The translations under genes and the position numbers were made by a program. Of a stretch of 5,306 nt of DNA, positions 1-5,306 are shown one piece after another. A model generated the notes under the pieces. That model ran no database searches, was not told the origin of the DNA, and saw only the letters and a program-made list of their open reading frames with translations. Source of the stretch: a bacterium (GTDB lineage: Bacteria; Armatimonadota; HRBIN16); NCBI GenBank assembly GCA_025057335.1, contig JANWXG010000183.1, positions 1-5,306 on the forward strand, read 5' to 3'. The first letter of the stretch is position 1. The number at the start of each line of letters is the position of its first letter.

Positions 1-109
1 TCAGGTCTAAGTAACCCCCGCGAAGACCCGTAAGAAGTCAGCCGATTGAACGATTTTCCACGTAGCCTAGGCCATGGAAAAGAACGTTAAGAATTTATGA
101 AGATTCTCC

Positions 110-137
110 TTGCCATGGGGATACCTTTAGCTAGAAT
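110..137 (+). promoter_or_regulatory. Candidate sigma70-type promoter of the pseudopilin gene
   Basis: A -35-like TTGCCA (110-115) and a -10-like TAGAAT (132-137) are separated by 16 bases. Each hexamer matches the sigma70 consensus at five of six positions. Transcription would start near 144, giving a leader of about 60 nt before the ATG at 205. This is pattern matching only. The region 1-109 shows no convincing gene, riboswitch or terminator. Confidence 0.45.
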
Positions 138-204
138 CGGTGTTTAGGGCATTAGCTTTTTGTGAAGTATCTCCAAAACCCACTTATTCAACGGAGGTTT
201 CTCT

Positions 205-906
205 ATGCGAAGTACTATCATTTTCCGCAAGCCCAGGGGATTCACCCTGATTGAGCTGCTCGTGGTCATCGCCATTGTGGCGATACTGTCGTCGGTGCTG
301 ATGCCCGTCTTTGGGCGTGCTCGAGCCGCTGCGCGCAGCACAGCGTGCGTAAGCAACTTGCGACAGATTGGACAGGCGTTCGCGATGTATGCCCAGGATT
401 GGGAGGGCAACCTGCCAGCGGTGATGCCGTATGTCTCTGTCGCTCCGGTGGGACGAGCGTGGATGCCCGCTCTGCAGCCGTACGTGAGCGACGTACGAAT
501 CTGGGTATGCCCGGAGAACACGTTGCCTGTGCCCAGCTACGCTTACAACACGCTCCTGGGCTTCCCACGCCTGATGGGCACGCATTACGGGTATGGCGGA
601 GTCTCTTTGGAGGCGATAACCGTTCCAACGAATACGTTCCTTGCATATGACACGCCGAACCAGCGAGCAGATGCGAACAACCTCAATGGGGCGATGGGGA
701 GTTATATGATATCTGTTCTGCCGGGGCAGCTGGCTGAGCGACATCCGGAATGGGAAGCCGAGTATCGTGAGCGGGTAGCGTGGCAACGTCCCCGTCATCG
801 GGATGGGAACAACATCGTGTTCGCAGATGGTCATGTGCAGTGGGTTCGCCTGTCGATACAACGTCCGTGGAGCCAGAACCAGTTTAACCCGTTCCAAACG
901 TGGTAA
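205..906 (+). CDS. Prepilin-like (type II/IV pseudopilin) protein with H-X9-DG motif
   Basis: The product is 233 residues and begins with a class III signal: a short basic leader, then Gly12|Phe13-Thr-Leu-Ile-Glu17. This is the site that prepilin peptidase (PilD type) cuts and N-methylates, with the conserved Glu at +5. A hydrophobic helix follows to about residue 35 (LLVVIAIVAILSSVLMPVF), which anchors the protein in the membrane before assembly. Near the C terminus His198, nine residues, then Asp208-Gly209 form the H-X9-DG motif of the prepilin-type processing-associated family. The middle part is Trp/Tyr/Pro-rich and should be a globular periplasmic or surface domain. The start ATG is preceded by GGAGG with a 7-base gap, which fixes it. 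No other pilus or secretion gene lies nearby, so the protein probably uses a pilin-processing system encoded elsewhere. The exact role of this family (minor pseudopilin, adhesin or carbohydrate binding) is not known. Family call secure, function open. Confidence 0.93.
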   Translation: MRSTIIFRKPRGFTLIELLVVIAIVAILSSVLMPVFGRARAAARSTACVSNLRQIGQAFAMYAQDWEGNLPAVMPYVSVAPVGRAWMPALQPYVSDVRIWVCPENTLPVPSYAYNTLLGFPRLMGTHYGYGGVSLEAITVPTNTFLAYDTPNQRADANNLNGAMGSYMISVLPGQLAERHPEWEAEYRERVAWQRPRHRDGNNIVFADGHVQWVRLSIQRPWSQNQFNPFQTW

Positions 907-950
907 CAACCGACTTCGCGCCTAGCACCATCCTCCTCCTCTCCTCCCGC

Positions 951-981
951 AAGGCGCCGGCACCTCCGCCGGCGCCTTTTT
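951..981 (+). terminator. Intrinsic terminator after the pseudopilin gene
   Basis: AAGGCGCCGGC (951-961) pairs perfectly with GCCGGCGCCTT (968-978), an 11-bp GC-rich stem with a 6-nt loop (ACCTCC). A run of five T (977-981) follows on the plus strand. It begins 44 bases after the pseudopilin stop. The convergent deacetylase gene ends at 987, five bases to the right. Read from the minus strand the stem is followed by only two T and then GCGGGAGG, so termination in that direction would be weaker. Confidence 0.88.
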
Positions 982-986
982 CCTAC

Positions 987-2357
987 TCAGCGCACCAGCA
1001 CCACCTGCGCGAAACTCTTGTTGACGGGCAGCCCCGCCAGCCGCGACTGAGCATGGAGAGTGACCAGACTGCCTTTGGGCACGGGGGGAAGGCGAAAGAG
1101 GACGCCGCTCTCGTCTGTCATCGCATCCGCACTGCGTCTGCCTGCCTTCGCCTGCAGTGTGAAGACCCCCTCTTTCCCCTCGGGCGTCAGAACGTGCACG
1201 ATACAGTGGTAGATGAAACCTGTGCGTGGTTTGGCGTGCGTATACAGACGCAGCTCCATCAGTCCGTCACGCTCACGCACCCTGCCGAAGACAAAGTCGC
1301 CTGGAGCCTGCAGTTCACGTAGGAAATCCTCCTGGTCGGGTTCGTCCCAGGCAATCTGTTTTCTGGGGGCAAGCTCCTGCACTACAGGCGACTCCAGAAA
1401 CAGCTCGTTCTGGCGTACGAAGCTACGCAGGAAGCGGGACATCATCAGCATTTGCGAGTGGTGTGCTTGTGTCGCTTCCAGTTTCAACGCCTGCTGCAGG
1501 GGCGTCAGGGGCATTTGCTTCCACTGCAGTCCCAAAGGCAGGAGAGCAGCAGGAGGAGTAAGTGGTTCCTCCTCGTGCAGCCCCTGCGGCTGTGGCCAAT
1601 CTCCGCAGTGTATGAGGTAGTGCCGTAGGGTCACCCGCTGCGCGAAGCCGATGCCCTGCATCCGCAACCGAGCCAGAGCGGTCTGCACGAACAGGGCGGT
1701 CGCTGCATGGTCGGGGTGGTCGTCAGAAGAGTGCGTGACATACACGTGGGTGGGCACGGTGCGACGCAGCACCGTTTCCACGTCCCTCAGCACGTTCTGC
1801 CCGCAGTAGAGGCTGCCGGGGCGTAGACTGTCGCGGTAGGGGTTGGTATCGGTCTTTGTGTAGTAGGAGCGCAGGCTGTGACGCGGTGTCCAGTGGGATT
1901 GCCAGAGGGAATACAATCCTCTATCGGGATAACCGAGAAAAATGACGCGCCAATCCGCCAGTCCCAGCAGGCGCATGGCACGGCGCGCCTCCTGTTGGCG
2001 CAGCTCTCCGAACCGAATATACTGCTCCGGGGTGGGGCTGGACTGGCGGTACTGGCGTTCCACCGCGAGGCGAAAACCGTCGCCATTGGTCATGTACACG
2101 ACCCACACCTGCGCCCCTGCCTGCACCGCCTGCTGGATGACCCCGGCGCATCCGAGCACCTCGTCGTCGGGATGGGGCGCGAAGACCACCACACGGTCCC
2201 CTGCATGATGCGGCGTCATTTCGGGGATACTCTCCATCACGGAGGCGGGCACTATCCGAACCTGCTTGTAATAGCTGGCGCTCTTGTCAGCAAAGTACAG
2301 ACCGCCGGCGAGCCAAAGCAGCCAGAAGAGCCACGTCCACCCACGTCGTTTGCCCAC
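987..2357 (-). CDS. Membrane-anchored PIG-L/LmbE family deacetylase
   Basis: The protein is 456 residues. A short basic N terminus and one hydrophobic segment (about residues 7-22, rich in Trp/Leu) form an uncleaved anchor or signal sequence. The PIG-L fold follows: FAPHPDDEVLG at 59-69 supplies the family's metal ligands His62 and Asp65 and the probable base Asp64, and HPDH at 214-217 supplies the remaining metal-binding His. Known members are zinc-dependent N-deacetylases acting on GlcNAc-type groups (GlcNAc-PI, MshB, bacillithiol BshB). The substrate here cannot be told. The core ends near residue 300. About 120 further residues (roughly 335-456) look beta-rich and may be an extra Ig-like or carbohydrate-binding domain, which I infer only from composition. 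The start is GTG: an in-frame TGA lies at 2378-2376, so no earlier start fits, and AGGGGGAG (2375-2368) lies 10 bases upstream. The gene starts 39 bases after tRNA-Ser with no terminator between them, and it converges on the pseudopilin gene. Confidence 0.9.
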   Translation of the reverse strand: MGKRRGWTWLFWLLWLAGGLYFADKSASYYKQVRIVPASVMESIPEMTPHHAGDRVVVFAPHPDDEVLGCAGVIQQAVQAGAQVWVVYMTNGDGFRLAVERQYRQSSPTPEQYIRFGELRQQEARRAMRLLGLADWRVIFLGYPDRGLYSLWQSHWTPRHSLRSYYTKTDTNPYRDSLRPGSLYCGQNVLRDVETVLRRTVPTHVYVTHSSDDHPDHAATALFVQTALARLRMQGIGFAQRVTLRHYLIHCGDWPQPQGLHEEEPLTPPAALLPLGLQWKQMPLTPLQQALKLEATQAHHSQMLMMSRFLRSFVRQNELFLESPVVQELAPRKQIAWDEPDQEDFLRELQAPGDFVFGRVRERDGLMELRLYTHAKPRTGFIYHCIVHVLTPEGKEGVFTLQAKAGRRSADAMTDESGVLFRLPPVPKGSLVTLHAQSRLAGLPVNKSFAQVVLVR

Positions 2358-2396
2358 GCGCGAACCGCTCCCCCTTCACAACTGAACCACTGGATG

Positions 2397-2483
2397 TGGC
2401 GGAGAGGGTGGGATTCGAACCCACGAGGCTCATCGCCTGCCGGTTTTCAAGACCGGTGCCTTCAACCACTCGGCCACCTCTCC
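2397..2483 (-). tRNA. tRNA-Ser (UGA anticodon), CCA encoded
   Basis: The minus strand folds into a complete class II tRNA of 87 nt. The acceptor stem is GGAGAGG (2483-2477) with CCTCTCC (2407-2401), followed by discriminator G and an encoded CCA (2399-2397). The D arm is GCC/GGC. The anticodon stem is CCGGT/ACCGG around the loop CTTGAAA, which places anticodon TGA at 2449-2447. A long variable arm (AGGC/GCCT) and a T arm GTGGGTTCGAATCCCAC (2424-2408) complete it. The long variable arm and G73 are the usual serine features. It decodes UCA and probably other UCN codons by wobble. Confidence 0.97.
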
Positions 2484-2513
2484 GCGCTAGGTCGCAACAT
2501 CTGTGGCGATTTA

Positions 2514-2542
2514 TTGATACCACAAGTTGGAGTTTTCGTCAA
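2514..2542 (-). promoter_or_regulatory. Candidate promoter of tRNA-Ser (and possibly the PIG-L gene)
   Basis: On the minus strand TTGACG (2542-2537, five of six matches to the -35 consensus) is followed after exactly 17 bases by TATCAA (2519-2514, four of six matches to -10). The expected start near 2507 would leave a leader of about 24 nt before the mature tRNA 5' end at 2483. No terminator lies between the tRNA and the downstream deacetylase gene, so this may be the promoter of both. Confidence 0.5.
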
Positions 2543-2566
2543 CTGAGCGAGAGGACAGGGGTAACC

Positions 2567-2635
2567 CATGGAGGGCGAGCATCTACCGAACCGCGCTTCT
2601 GGCGACTCGGCTCGCTAGGAGGCTCGCCCTCCATG
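2567..2635. repeat. 14-bp perfect inverted repeat, possible dispersed palindromic element
   Basis: CATGGAGGGCGAGC (2567-2580) is the exact reverse complement of GCTCGCCCTCCATG (2622-2635), with 41 bases between. Inside the right half GGCTCGC occurs twice (2609-2615 and 2621-2627), so the left arm's GCGAGC could pair with either copy. The element lies 18 bases beyond the acs stop and upstream of the tRNA-Ser promoter. No T run follows it on either strand, so it is not a standard intrinsic terminator. It resembles a small mobile or REP-like element, or a transcript-end stabilising hairpin. Which of these it is cannot be settled from one copy. Confidence 0.6.
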
Positions 2636-2652
2636 TGGTTTGGCGTCCTGCT

Positions 2653-4632
2653 TTACGTTTCGCTCTCCTCGTATTGCTGGCGCAGGGCAGCGACCACCGA
2701 CGGGTCGGCGAGCGTGGTGGTATCGCCCAGCGCACGCCCTTCGGCGATGTCGCGCAACAGACGACGCATAATCTTGCCCGAGCGCGTCTTGGGCAGCTCC
2801 GACGTGAACAGGATATCGTCGGGGCGAGCGATGGGACCAATCTTCTGCACGACGTGCTCCTTCAGTTCGTCCGCCATCTCGCTGCCCGCTCGGTATCCCT
2901 CTTTGAGCGTGACAAAGGCGGCGATGGCCTGCCCCTTGATTTCATGCGACTTGCCGATGACCGCCGCTTCCGCCACCGCAGGGTGGTCAACGAGAGCGGA
3001 CTCGACCTCCATCGTGCTAATGCGGTGCCCCGCTACGTTCATCACGTCGTCCACGCGCCCTAGCAGCCAGTAGTAACCCTCTTCGTCGCGCTTGCAGCCG
3101 TCGCCCGTGAAGTAGATGTTCGGGAATCGGCTCCAGTACTGTTTGACGTAGCGCTCCGGGTCGCCGTAGATGGTGCGCAACATGCCGGGCCAGGGCTTCT
3201 TGATGACGAGGTAGCCTCCTGCCCCCAGAGGCACCGACTCGCCCTGCTCGTTGAGCACGTCCGCCTCGATACCGGGGAAGGGGCGGGTGGCAGAGCCAGG
3301 CTTGGTGGTGGTGATGCCGGGCAGCGGGGTAATCAGGATGTGCCCTGTCTCGGTCTGCCACCAGGTATCCACAATCGGACAGCGCTGCCCACCGATGTAC
3401 ACGTGGTACCACATCCACGCCTCGGGGTTGATGGGCTCGCCGACACTGCCCAGCAGGCGCAGGCTGGACAGGTCGTGTCGCTGAGGATACTGGGGTCCCC
3501 ACTTCATGAAGGCGCGGATAGCGGTGGGCGCGGTGTAGAAGATGGTCGCTCGATACTTCTCCACCAACTGCCAGAAGCGGTCACGGTCGGGGTAATCGGG
3601 CGCGCCCTCGTACATCAGCACGGTGGCACCGTTGGAGAGCGGACCGTACACCACGTACGAGTGTCCCGTGACCCAACCGATGTCGGCAGTGCACCAGAAC
3701 ACGTCGTCGTCTTTGATGTCGAAGACCCACTTGGTGGTGGCGTACACGCCGGTGAGGTAGCCGCCTGTCGTGTGGGCAATGCCCTTCGGCTTGCCCGTAG
3801 ACCCCGAGGTGTACAGGATGAACAGCAGGTCTTCGGCGTCCATCGCTTCGGGCTCACAGTGCATGGGGGCGTGTTCCATCAGGCGGTGCCACCAGTGGTC
3901 GCGCCCTTCCAGCATGGGCACGTGCGTCGCATCCATCGCGCGGTTCAACACGACCACATGCTGGACGGTGGGGCAGTGCTCCATCGCCTCGTCCGTGGCG
4001 CGCTTCAGCTGCACGATATTGCCGCGTCGGTAACCGCCGTCGGCAGTGATGACCACCTTTGCGCCGCAGTCGTTGACGCGCTCGCGTAGCGCCTCCGCGG
4101 AGAAGCCGCCGAACACCACCGAGTGCGGTGCACCGATACGGGCGCAAGCCAGCATCGCGATGACCGCCTCGGGCACCATCGGCATGTAGATGACCACGCG
4201 GTCGCCCCGATGGACGCCCAGCCGCTTCAGCACATTCGCGAACTTGGTGACCTCGCGGTACAGGTCCCAGTAGGTGAGCACGCGCTCCTCGCCAGGCTCC
4301 CCTTCCCAGATAATAGCGGCTTTGTTGCGTCGGGCTGTGCGCAGATGCCGATCGATACAGTTCACAGAAGCGTTGATTTTGCCGCCGATGAACCACTGCG
4401 CTCGCGGCGGGTTCCACTCCAGCACTTTGTGCCAGGGTTCAAACCATTCCAGCTCGCTGGCGAAAGATGCCCAGAACGCTTCGGGGTCGCTCGCGGCGCG
4501 CTCGTAGACGCTGGGGTCGTTCACGTTCGCCTGTGCGCGGAACGAATCGGGGGGTGGGAACGTTCGGTTCTCCTGCAACAGGGCTTCGATGGCTGCCTGT
4601 GCGCGCGTTGCTTCCGCGATGCCGTCGCTCAT
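2653..4632 (-). CDS. acs: Acetyl-CoA synthetase (AMP-forming)
   Basis: This cytoplasmic enzyme makes acetyl-CoA from acetate, ATP and CoA through acetyl-AMP (EC 6.2.1.1). It has 659 residues counted from the chosen ATG, the normal family length. Visible motifs, in that numbering, are the phosphate-binding loop YTSGSTGKPKG (274-284); WWQTETG (424-430), whose Trp closes the small acetyl pocket in Acs; the TGD adenylate motif (509-511); the hinge and C-terminal-domain entry GRVDDVMNVAGHR (525-537); and PKTRSGKIMRR (614-624). The Lys in SGK (about 620) is the catalytic lysine that Pat/CobB-type systems acetylate in other bacteria. ATG at 4632-4630 is chosen because AGGAGG (4646-4641) lies 8 bases upstream. 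A GTG at 4650-4648 is in frame, but using it would turn the ribosome binding site into codons. There are no ackA, pta or acetyltransferase genes nearby. The only same-strand gene upstream encodes a 55-residue membrane protein, 148 bases away. Identification is secure; propionate as a side substrate cannot be excluded. Confidence 0.96.
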   Translation of the reverse strand: MSDGIAEATRAQAAIEALLQENRTFPPPDSFRAQANVNDPSVYERAASDPEAFWASFASELEWFEPWHKVLEWNPPRAQWFIGGKINASVNCIDRHLRTARRNKAAIIWEGEPGEERVLTYWDLYREVTKFANVLKRLGVHRGDRVVIYMPMVPEAVIAMLACARIGAPHSVVFGGFSAEALRERVNDCGAKVVITADGGYRRGNIVQLKRATDEAMEHCPTVQHVVVLNRAMDATHVPMLEGRDHWWHRLMEHAPMHCEPEAMDAEDLLFILYTSGSTGKPKGIAHTTGGYLTGVYATTKWVFDIKDDDVFWCTADIGWVTGHSYVVYGPLSNGATVLMYEGAPDYPDRDRFWQLVEKYRATIFYTAPTAIRAFMKWGPQYPQRHDLSSLRLLGSVGEPINPEAWMWYHVYIGGQRCPIVDTWWQTETGHILITPLPGITTTKPGSATRPFPGIEADVLNEQGESVPLGAGGYLVIKKPWPGMLRTIYGDPERYVKQYWSRFPNIYFTGDGCKRDEEGYYWLLGRVDDVMNVAGHRISTMEVESALVDHPAVAEAAVIGKSHEIKGQAIAAFVTLKEGYRAGSEMADELKEHVVQKIGPIARPDDILFTSELPKTRSGKIMRRLLRDIAEGRALGDTTTLADPSVVAALRQQYEESET

Positions 4633-4680
4633 GTTGCCTCCCTCCTCCACACTCGCGTGACGGTATTTTGATTACCTAGT

Positions 4681-4689
4681 ATTTTACCA
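4681..4689 (-). promoter_or_regulatory. Weak candidate extended -10 for acs
   Basis: On the minus strand TGGTAAAAT (4689-4681) fits an extended -10 (TG-N-TAAAAT) and would give a leader of about 40 nt before the acs ATG. No good -35 lies 16-18 bases further upstream. The heptamer AAAATAC occurs twice here, 16 bases apart (4685-4679 and 4669-4663), which could be a regulator half-site pair or chance in an AT-rich patch. Confidence 0.25.
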
Positions 4690-4780
4690 CAGAAGGCTCG
4701 TCTCCCTGCCCAGCTGCACTGTGCTCTCCGCCGCGCGAGAAACAGCGGTCGCCCTTTCAGATGCTGTGAGAGGGATTTGT

Positions 4781-4948
4781 TCACGTCTTCGCAGGGGGCT
4801 GAGAGGAGAATTGGCTCAGGTAGAGCGCCGCGACAACCAGGGCTAACAGAGGGTGCACGTTCCACAGTATCGGAAACAGCAACAGCATCCCCAAACAACC
4901 CAAGCAAGTCAGACAGCCTCCTTGCTCTTGTCCATTTGCCGACATCAT
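4781..4948 (-). CDS. Small Cys-rich membrane protein, 55 residues, unknown function
   Basis: This is a 55-residue reading frame with the best ribosome binding site in the window: AAGGAGGTGA (4960-4951), complementary to the 16S rRNA 3' end, just before two adjacent ATGs (4948 and 4945). The first ATG is taken; the second is equally possible. The polar N terminus (residues 1-10, Gln/Gly/Glu) is followed by GCLTCLGCLG at 11-20, a C-x2-C-x2-C cluster (Cys12, 15, 18). Next comes a hydrophobic stretch to about residue 45 (MLLLFPILW, then HPLLALVVAALYL) with a Trp-Asn-Val-His break at 29-32, so one long or two short membrane segments. The tail is short and polar and ends in Pro-Pro-Ala-Lys-Thr. I do not recognise a family. 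The cysteines could bind metal, form disulfides or carry a modification, all of which is inference. The gene lies upstream of acs on the same strand with 148 bases between and no clear terminator. It could be cotranscribed with acs, like the small membrane proteins next to acs in other bacteria, but it does not look like DUF485/YjcH. Confidence 0.72.
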   Translation of the reverse strand: MMSANGQEQGGCLTCLGCLGMLLLFPILWNVHPLLALVVAALYLSQFSSQPPAKT

Positions 4949-4960
4949 ATTCACCTCCTT
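4949..4960 (-). promoter_or_regulatory. Near-perfect Shine-Dalgarno site for the small membrane protein
   Basis: The minus strand reads AAGGAGGTGAAT directly before ATGATG. Ten consecutive bases match the anti-Shine-Dalgarno tail of 16S rRNA. The gap from AGGAGG is 5 bases to the first ATG and 8 to the second. This site is the main reason to accept so short a gene. Confidence 0.8.
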
Positions 4961-5306
4961 CGTACTATCATGACCAGTTTTGTGCAGGAAAGTTGCTGGT
5001 AACGGTACGAGAAATATCCTCCCCTGTTGCTCACACGCGCGTCAGCAGGCAAAGAGTGTGCGGGAGAACCAGTGCTTTGTGAAGGCATACATTTCGGATA
5101 GAGGCAGGAGTGTCGAGCGACGCGCCGTCACCCTGAGCGCAGCGAAGGGTCTCAGGAAACGCTTCGCCCTCAACTTAGCGTGACAACAGGGATGCCCTTC
5201 GCCTGCAGCCCAGCATGGCAGGGGGGGACAGGCGACAACACTTGAGCCAATCTCGTCGCGCTTGGGAACGGGCAAAGGCACGGGAACAGAGCCGCGATGC
5301 TGCCAA
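4961..5306. other. Intergenic region, no supportable gene
   Basis: This 346-base stretch has several open frames on both strands, but none has a ribosome binding site or a recognisable protein. It contains the 58-bp palindromic element at 5127-5184 and a run of seven G near 5221-5227. The left part (4961-5040) should hold the promoter of the small membrane protein gene. The best minus-strand match there is GATAGT with a poor -35 (TTTCCT) 16 bases upstream, too weak to call. Any gene to the right must start beyond the window. Confidence 0.6.
5127..5184. repeat. 58-bp imperfect palindromic intergenic repeat-like element
   Basis: The element runs from GTCACCCTGAG (5127-5137) to CTTAGCGTGAC (5174-5184). 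These ends are inverted repeats matching at nine of eleven positions. Inside, CCTGAG (5132-5137) pairs with CTCAGG (5151-5156), and GCGAAG (5142-5147) pairs with CTTCGC (5162-5167), so alternative hairpins are possible. The core, a GTCA(N)CTGAGCG-CAGCGAAG pattern, resembles the short 'CTGAGCGAAGCGAAG' intergenic repeats I recall being scattered through many uncultured bacterial genomes. That resemblance is from memory and other copies are not visible in this window. Confidence 0.55.

Noticed and set aside
74..148. Two tiny ATG frames (8 and 16 codons) overlapping at ATGA upstream of the pseudopilin gene
   Set aside because: They have no Shine-Dalgarno sequence and lie largely upstream of or within the promoter candidate. 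Nothing beyond chance supports a leader peptide.
129..161. AGCTA...TAGCT hairpin followed by five T in the pseudopilin leader
   Set aside because: The stem is only five base pairs, AT-rich, with a 19-nt loop, and partly overlaps the -10 hexamer. It is too weak to call an attenuator.
184..909. Long minus-strand open frame opposite the pseudopilin gene
   Set aside because: It is antisense to a gene with a clear prepilin signal, H-X9-DG motif, Shine-Dalgarno site and terminator. Its Arg/His-rich composition is typical of a shadow frame.
2287..2523. Minus-strand open frame containing GGRVVEGTGLENRQ
   Set aside because: This is the sense-strand translation of the tRNA-Ser gene itself, running into the start of the PIG-L gene in another frame.
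1878..3073. Plus-strand open frames of over 200 codons crossing the tRNA-Ser region, with GWDSNPR and GFEPTR type sequences
   Set aside because: These are the classic false translations of the antisense strand of a tRNA-Ser gene, continuing as shadows of the PIG-L and acs genes. They have no ribosome binding site or family match.
4629..4907. Minus-strand 92-codon frame overlapping the small membrane protein and the acs start
   Set aside because: It is the +1-type shadow of the 55-residue frame, which has the Shine-Dalgarno site and a coherent hydrophobic profile. This one has neither.
5042..5281. Minus-strand 79-codon frame at the right end
   Set aside because: Its centre is simply the translated palindromic repeat at 5127-5184. 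There is no ribosome binding site and the composition is not protein-like.
1..5306. CRISPR array, transposase, toxin-antitoxin or phage defence genes
   Set aside because: No regularly spaced repeats, and no reading frame on either strand has recognisable motifs of these systems.

Overview
The window holds four protein genes and one tRNA gene from a moderately GC-rich bacterium that uses canonical Shine-Dalgarno sites. The organism is inferred, not shown. The prepilin-like protein with an H-X9-DG C-terminal motif belongs to a type expanded in Armatimonadota, Planctomycetota, Verrucomicrobiota and Lentisphaerota. Together with the ordinary acetyl-CoA synthetase and the dispersed-repeat-like intergenic elements, it makes an uncultured Armatimonadota-like bacterium my best guess. 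No single sequence here proves that.

Layout: positions 1-204 contain no supportable gene, only a good sigma70-type promoter candidate (110-137) for the plus-strand pseudopilin gene at 205-906. That gene ends at a strong intrinsic terminator (951-981). Everything else is on the minus strand. Read in its own direction, right to left, it runs: a 55-residue Cys-rich membrane protein gene (4948-4781) with a near-perfect ribosome binding site; acetyl-CoA synthetase (4632-2653); a 14-bp inverted-repeat element (2635-2567); a tRNA-Ser(UGA) gene (2483-2397) with its own promoter candidate; and, only 39 nt further, a membrane-anchored PIG-L/LmbE-type deacetylase gene (2357-987). The deacetylase gene converges on the pseudopilin gene across the shared terminator.

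The right end (4961-5306) has no supportable gene. It carries a 58-bp imperfect palindromic element (5127-5184) that looks like a dispersed intergenic repeat.

Functionally the genes do not form an obvious pathway. Acs activates acetate to acetyl-CoA, the PIG-L protein probably deacetylates an N-acetylated sugar-type substrate outside or at the membrane, and the pseudopilin is a surface or secretion-related protein. The least ordinary points are the small CxxCxxC membrane protein upstream of acs, the tRNA-Ser/PIG-L arrangement that suggests a shared transcript, and the two palindromic intergenic elements. I found no defence system, CRISPR array, transposase or integrase, and no clear evidence of a wholly new system.
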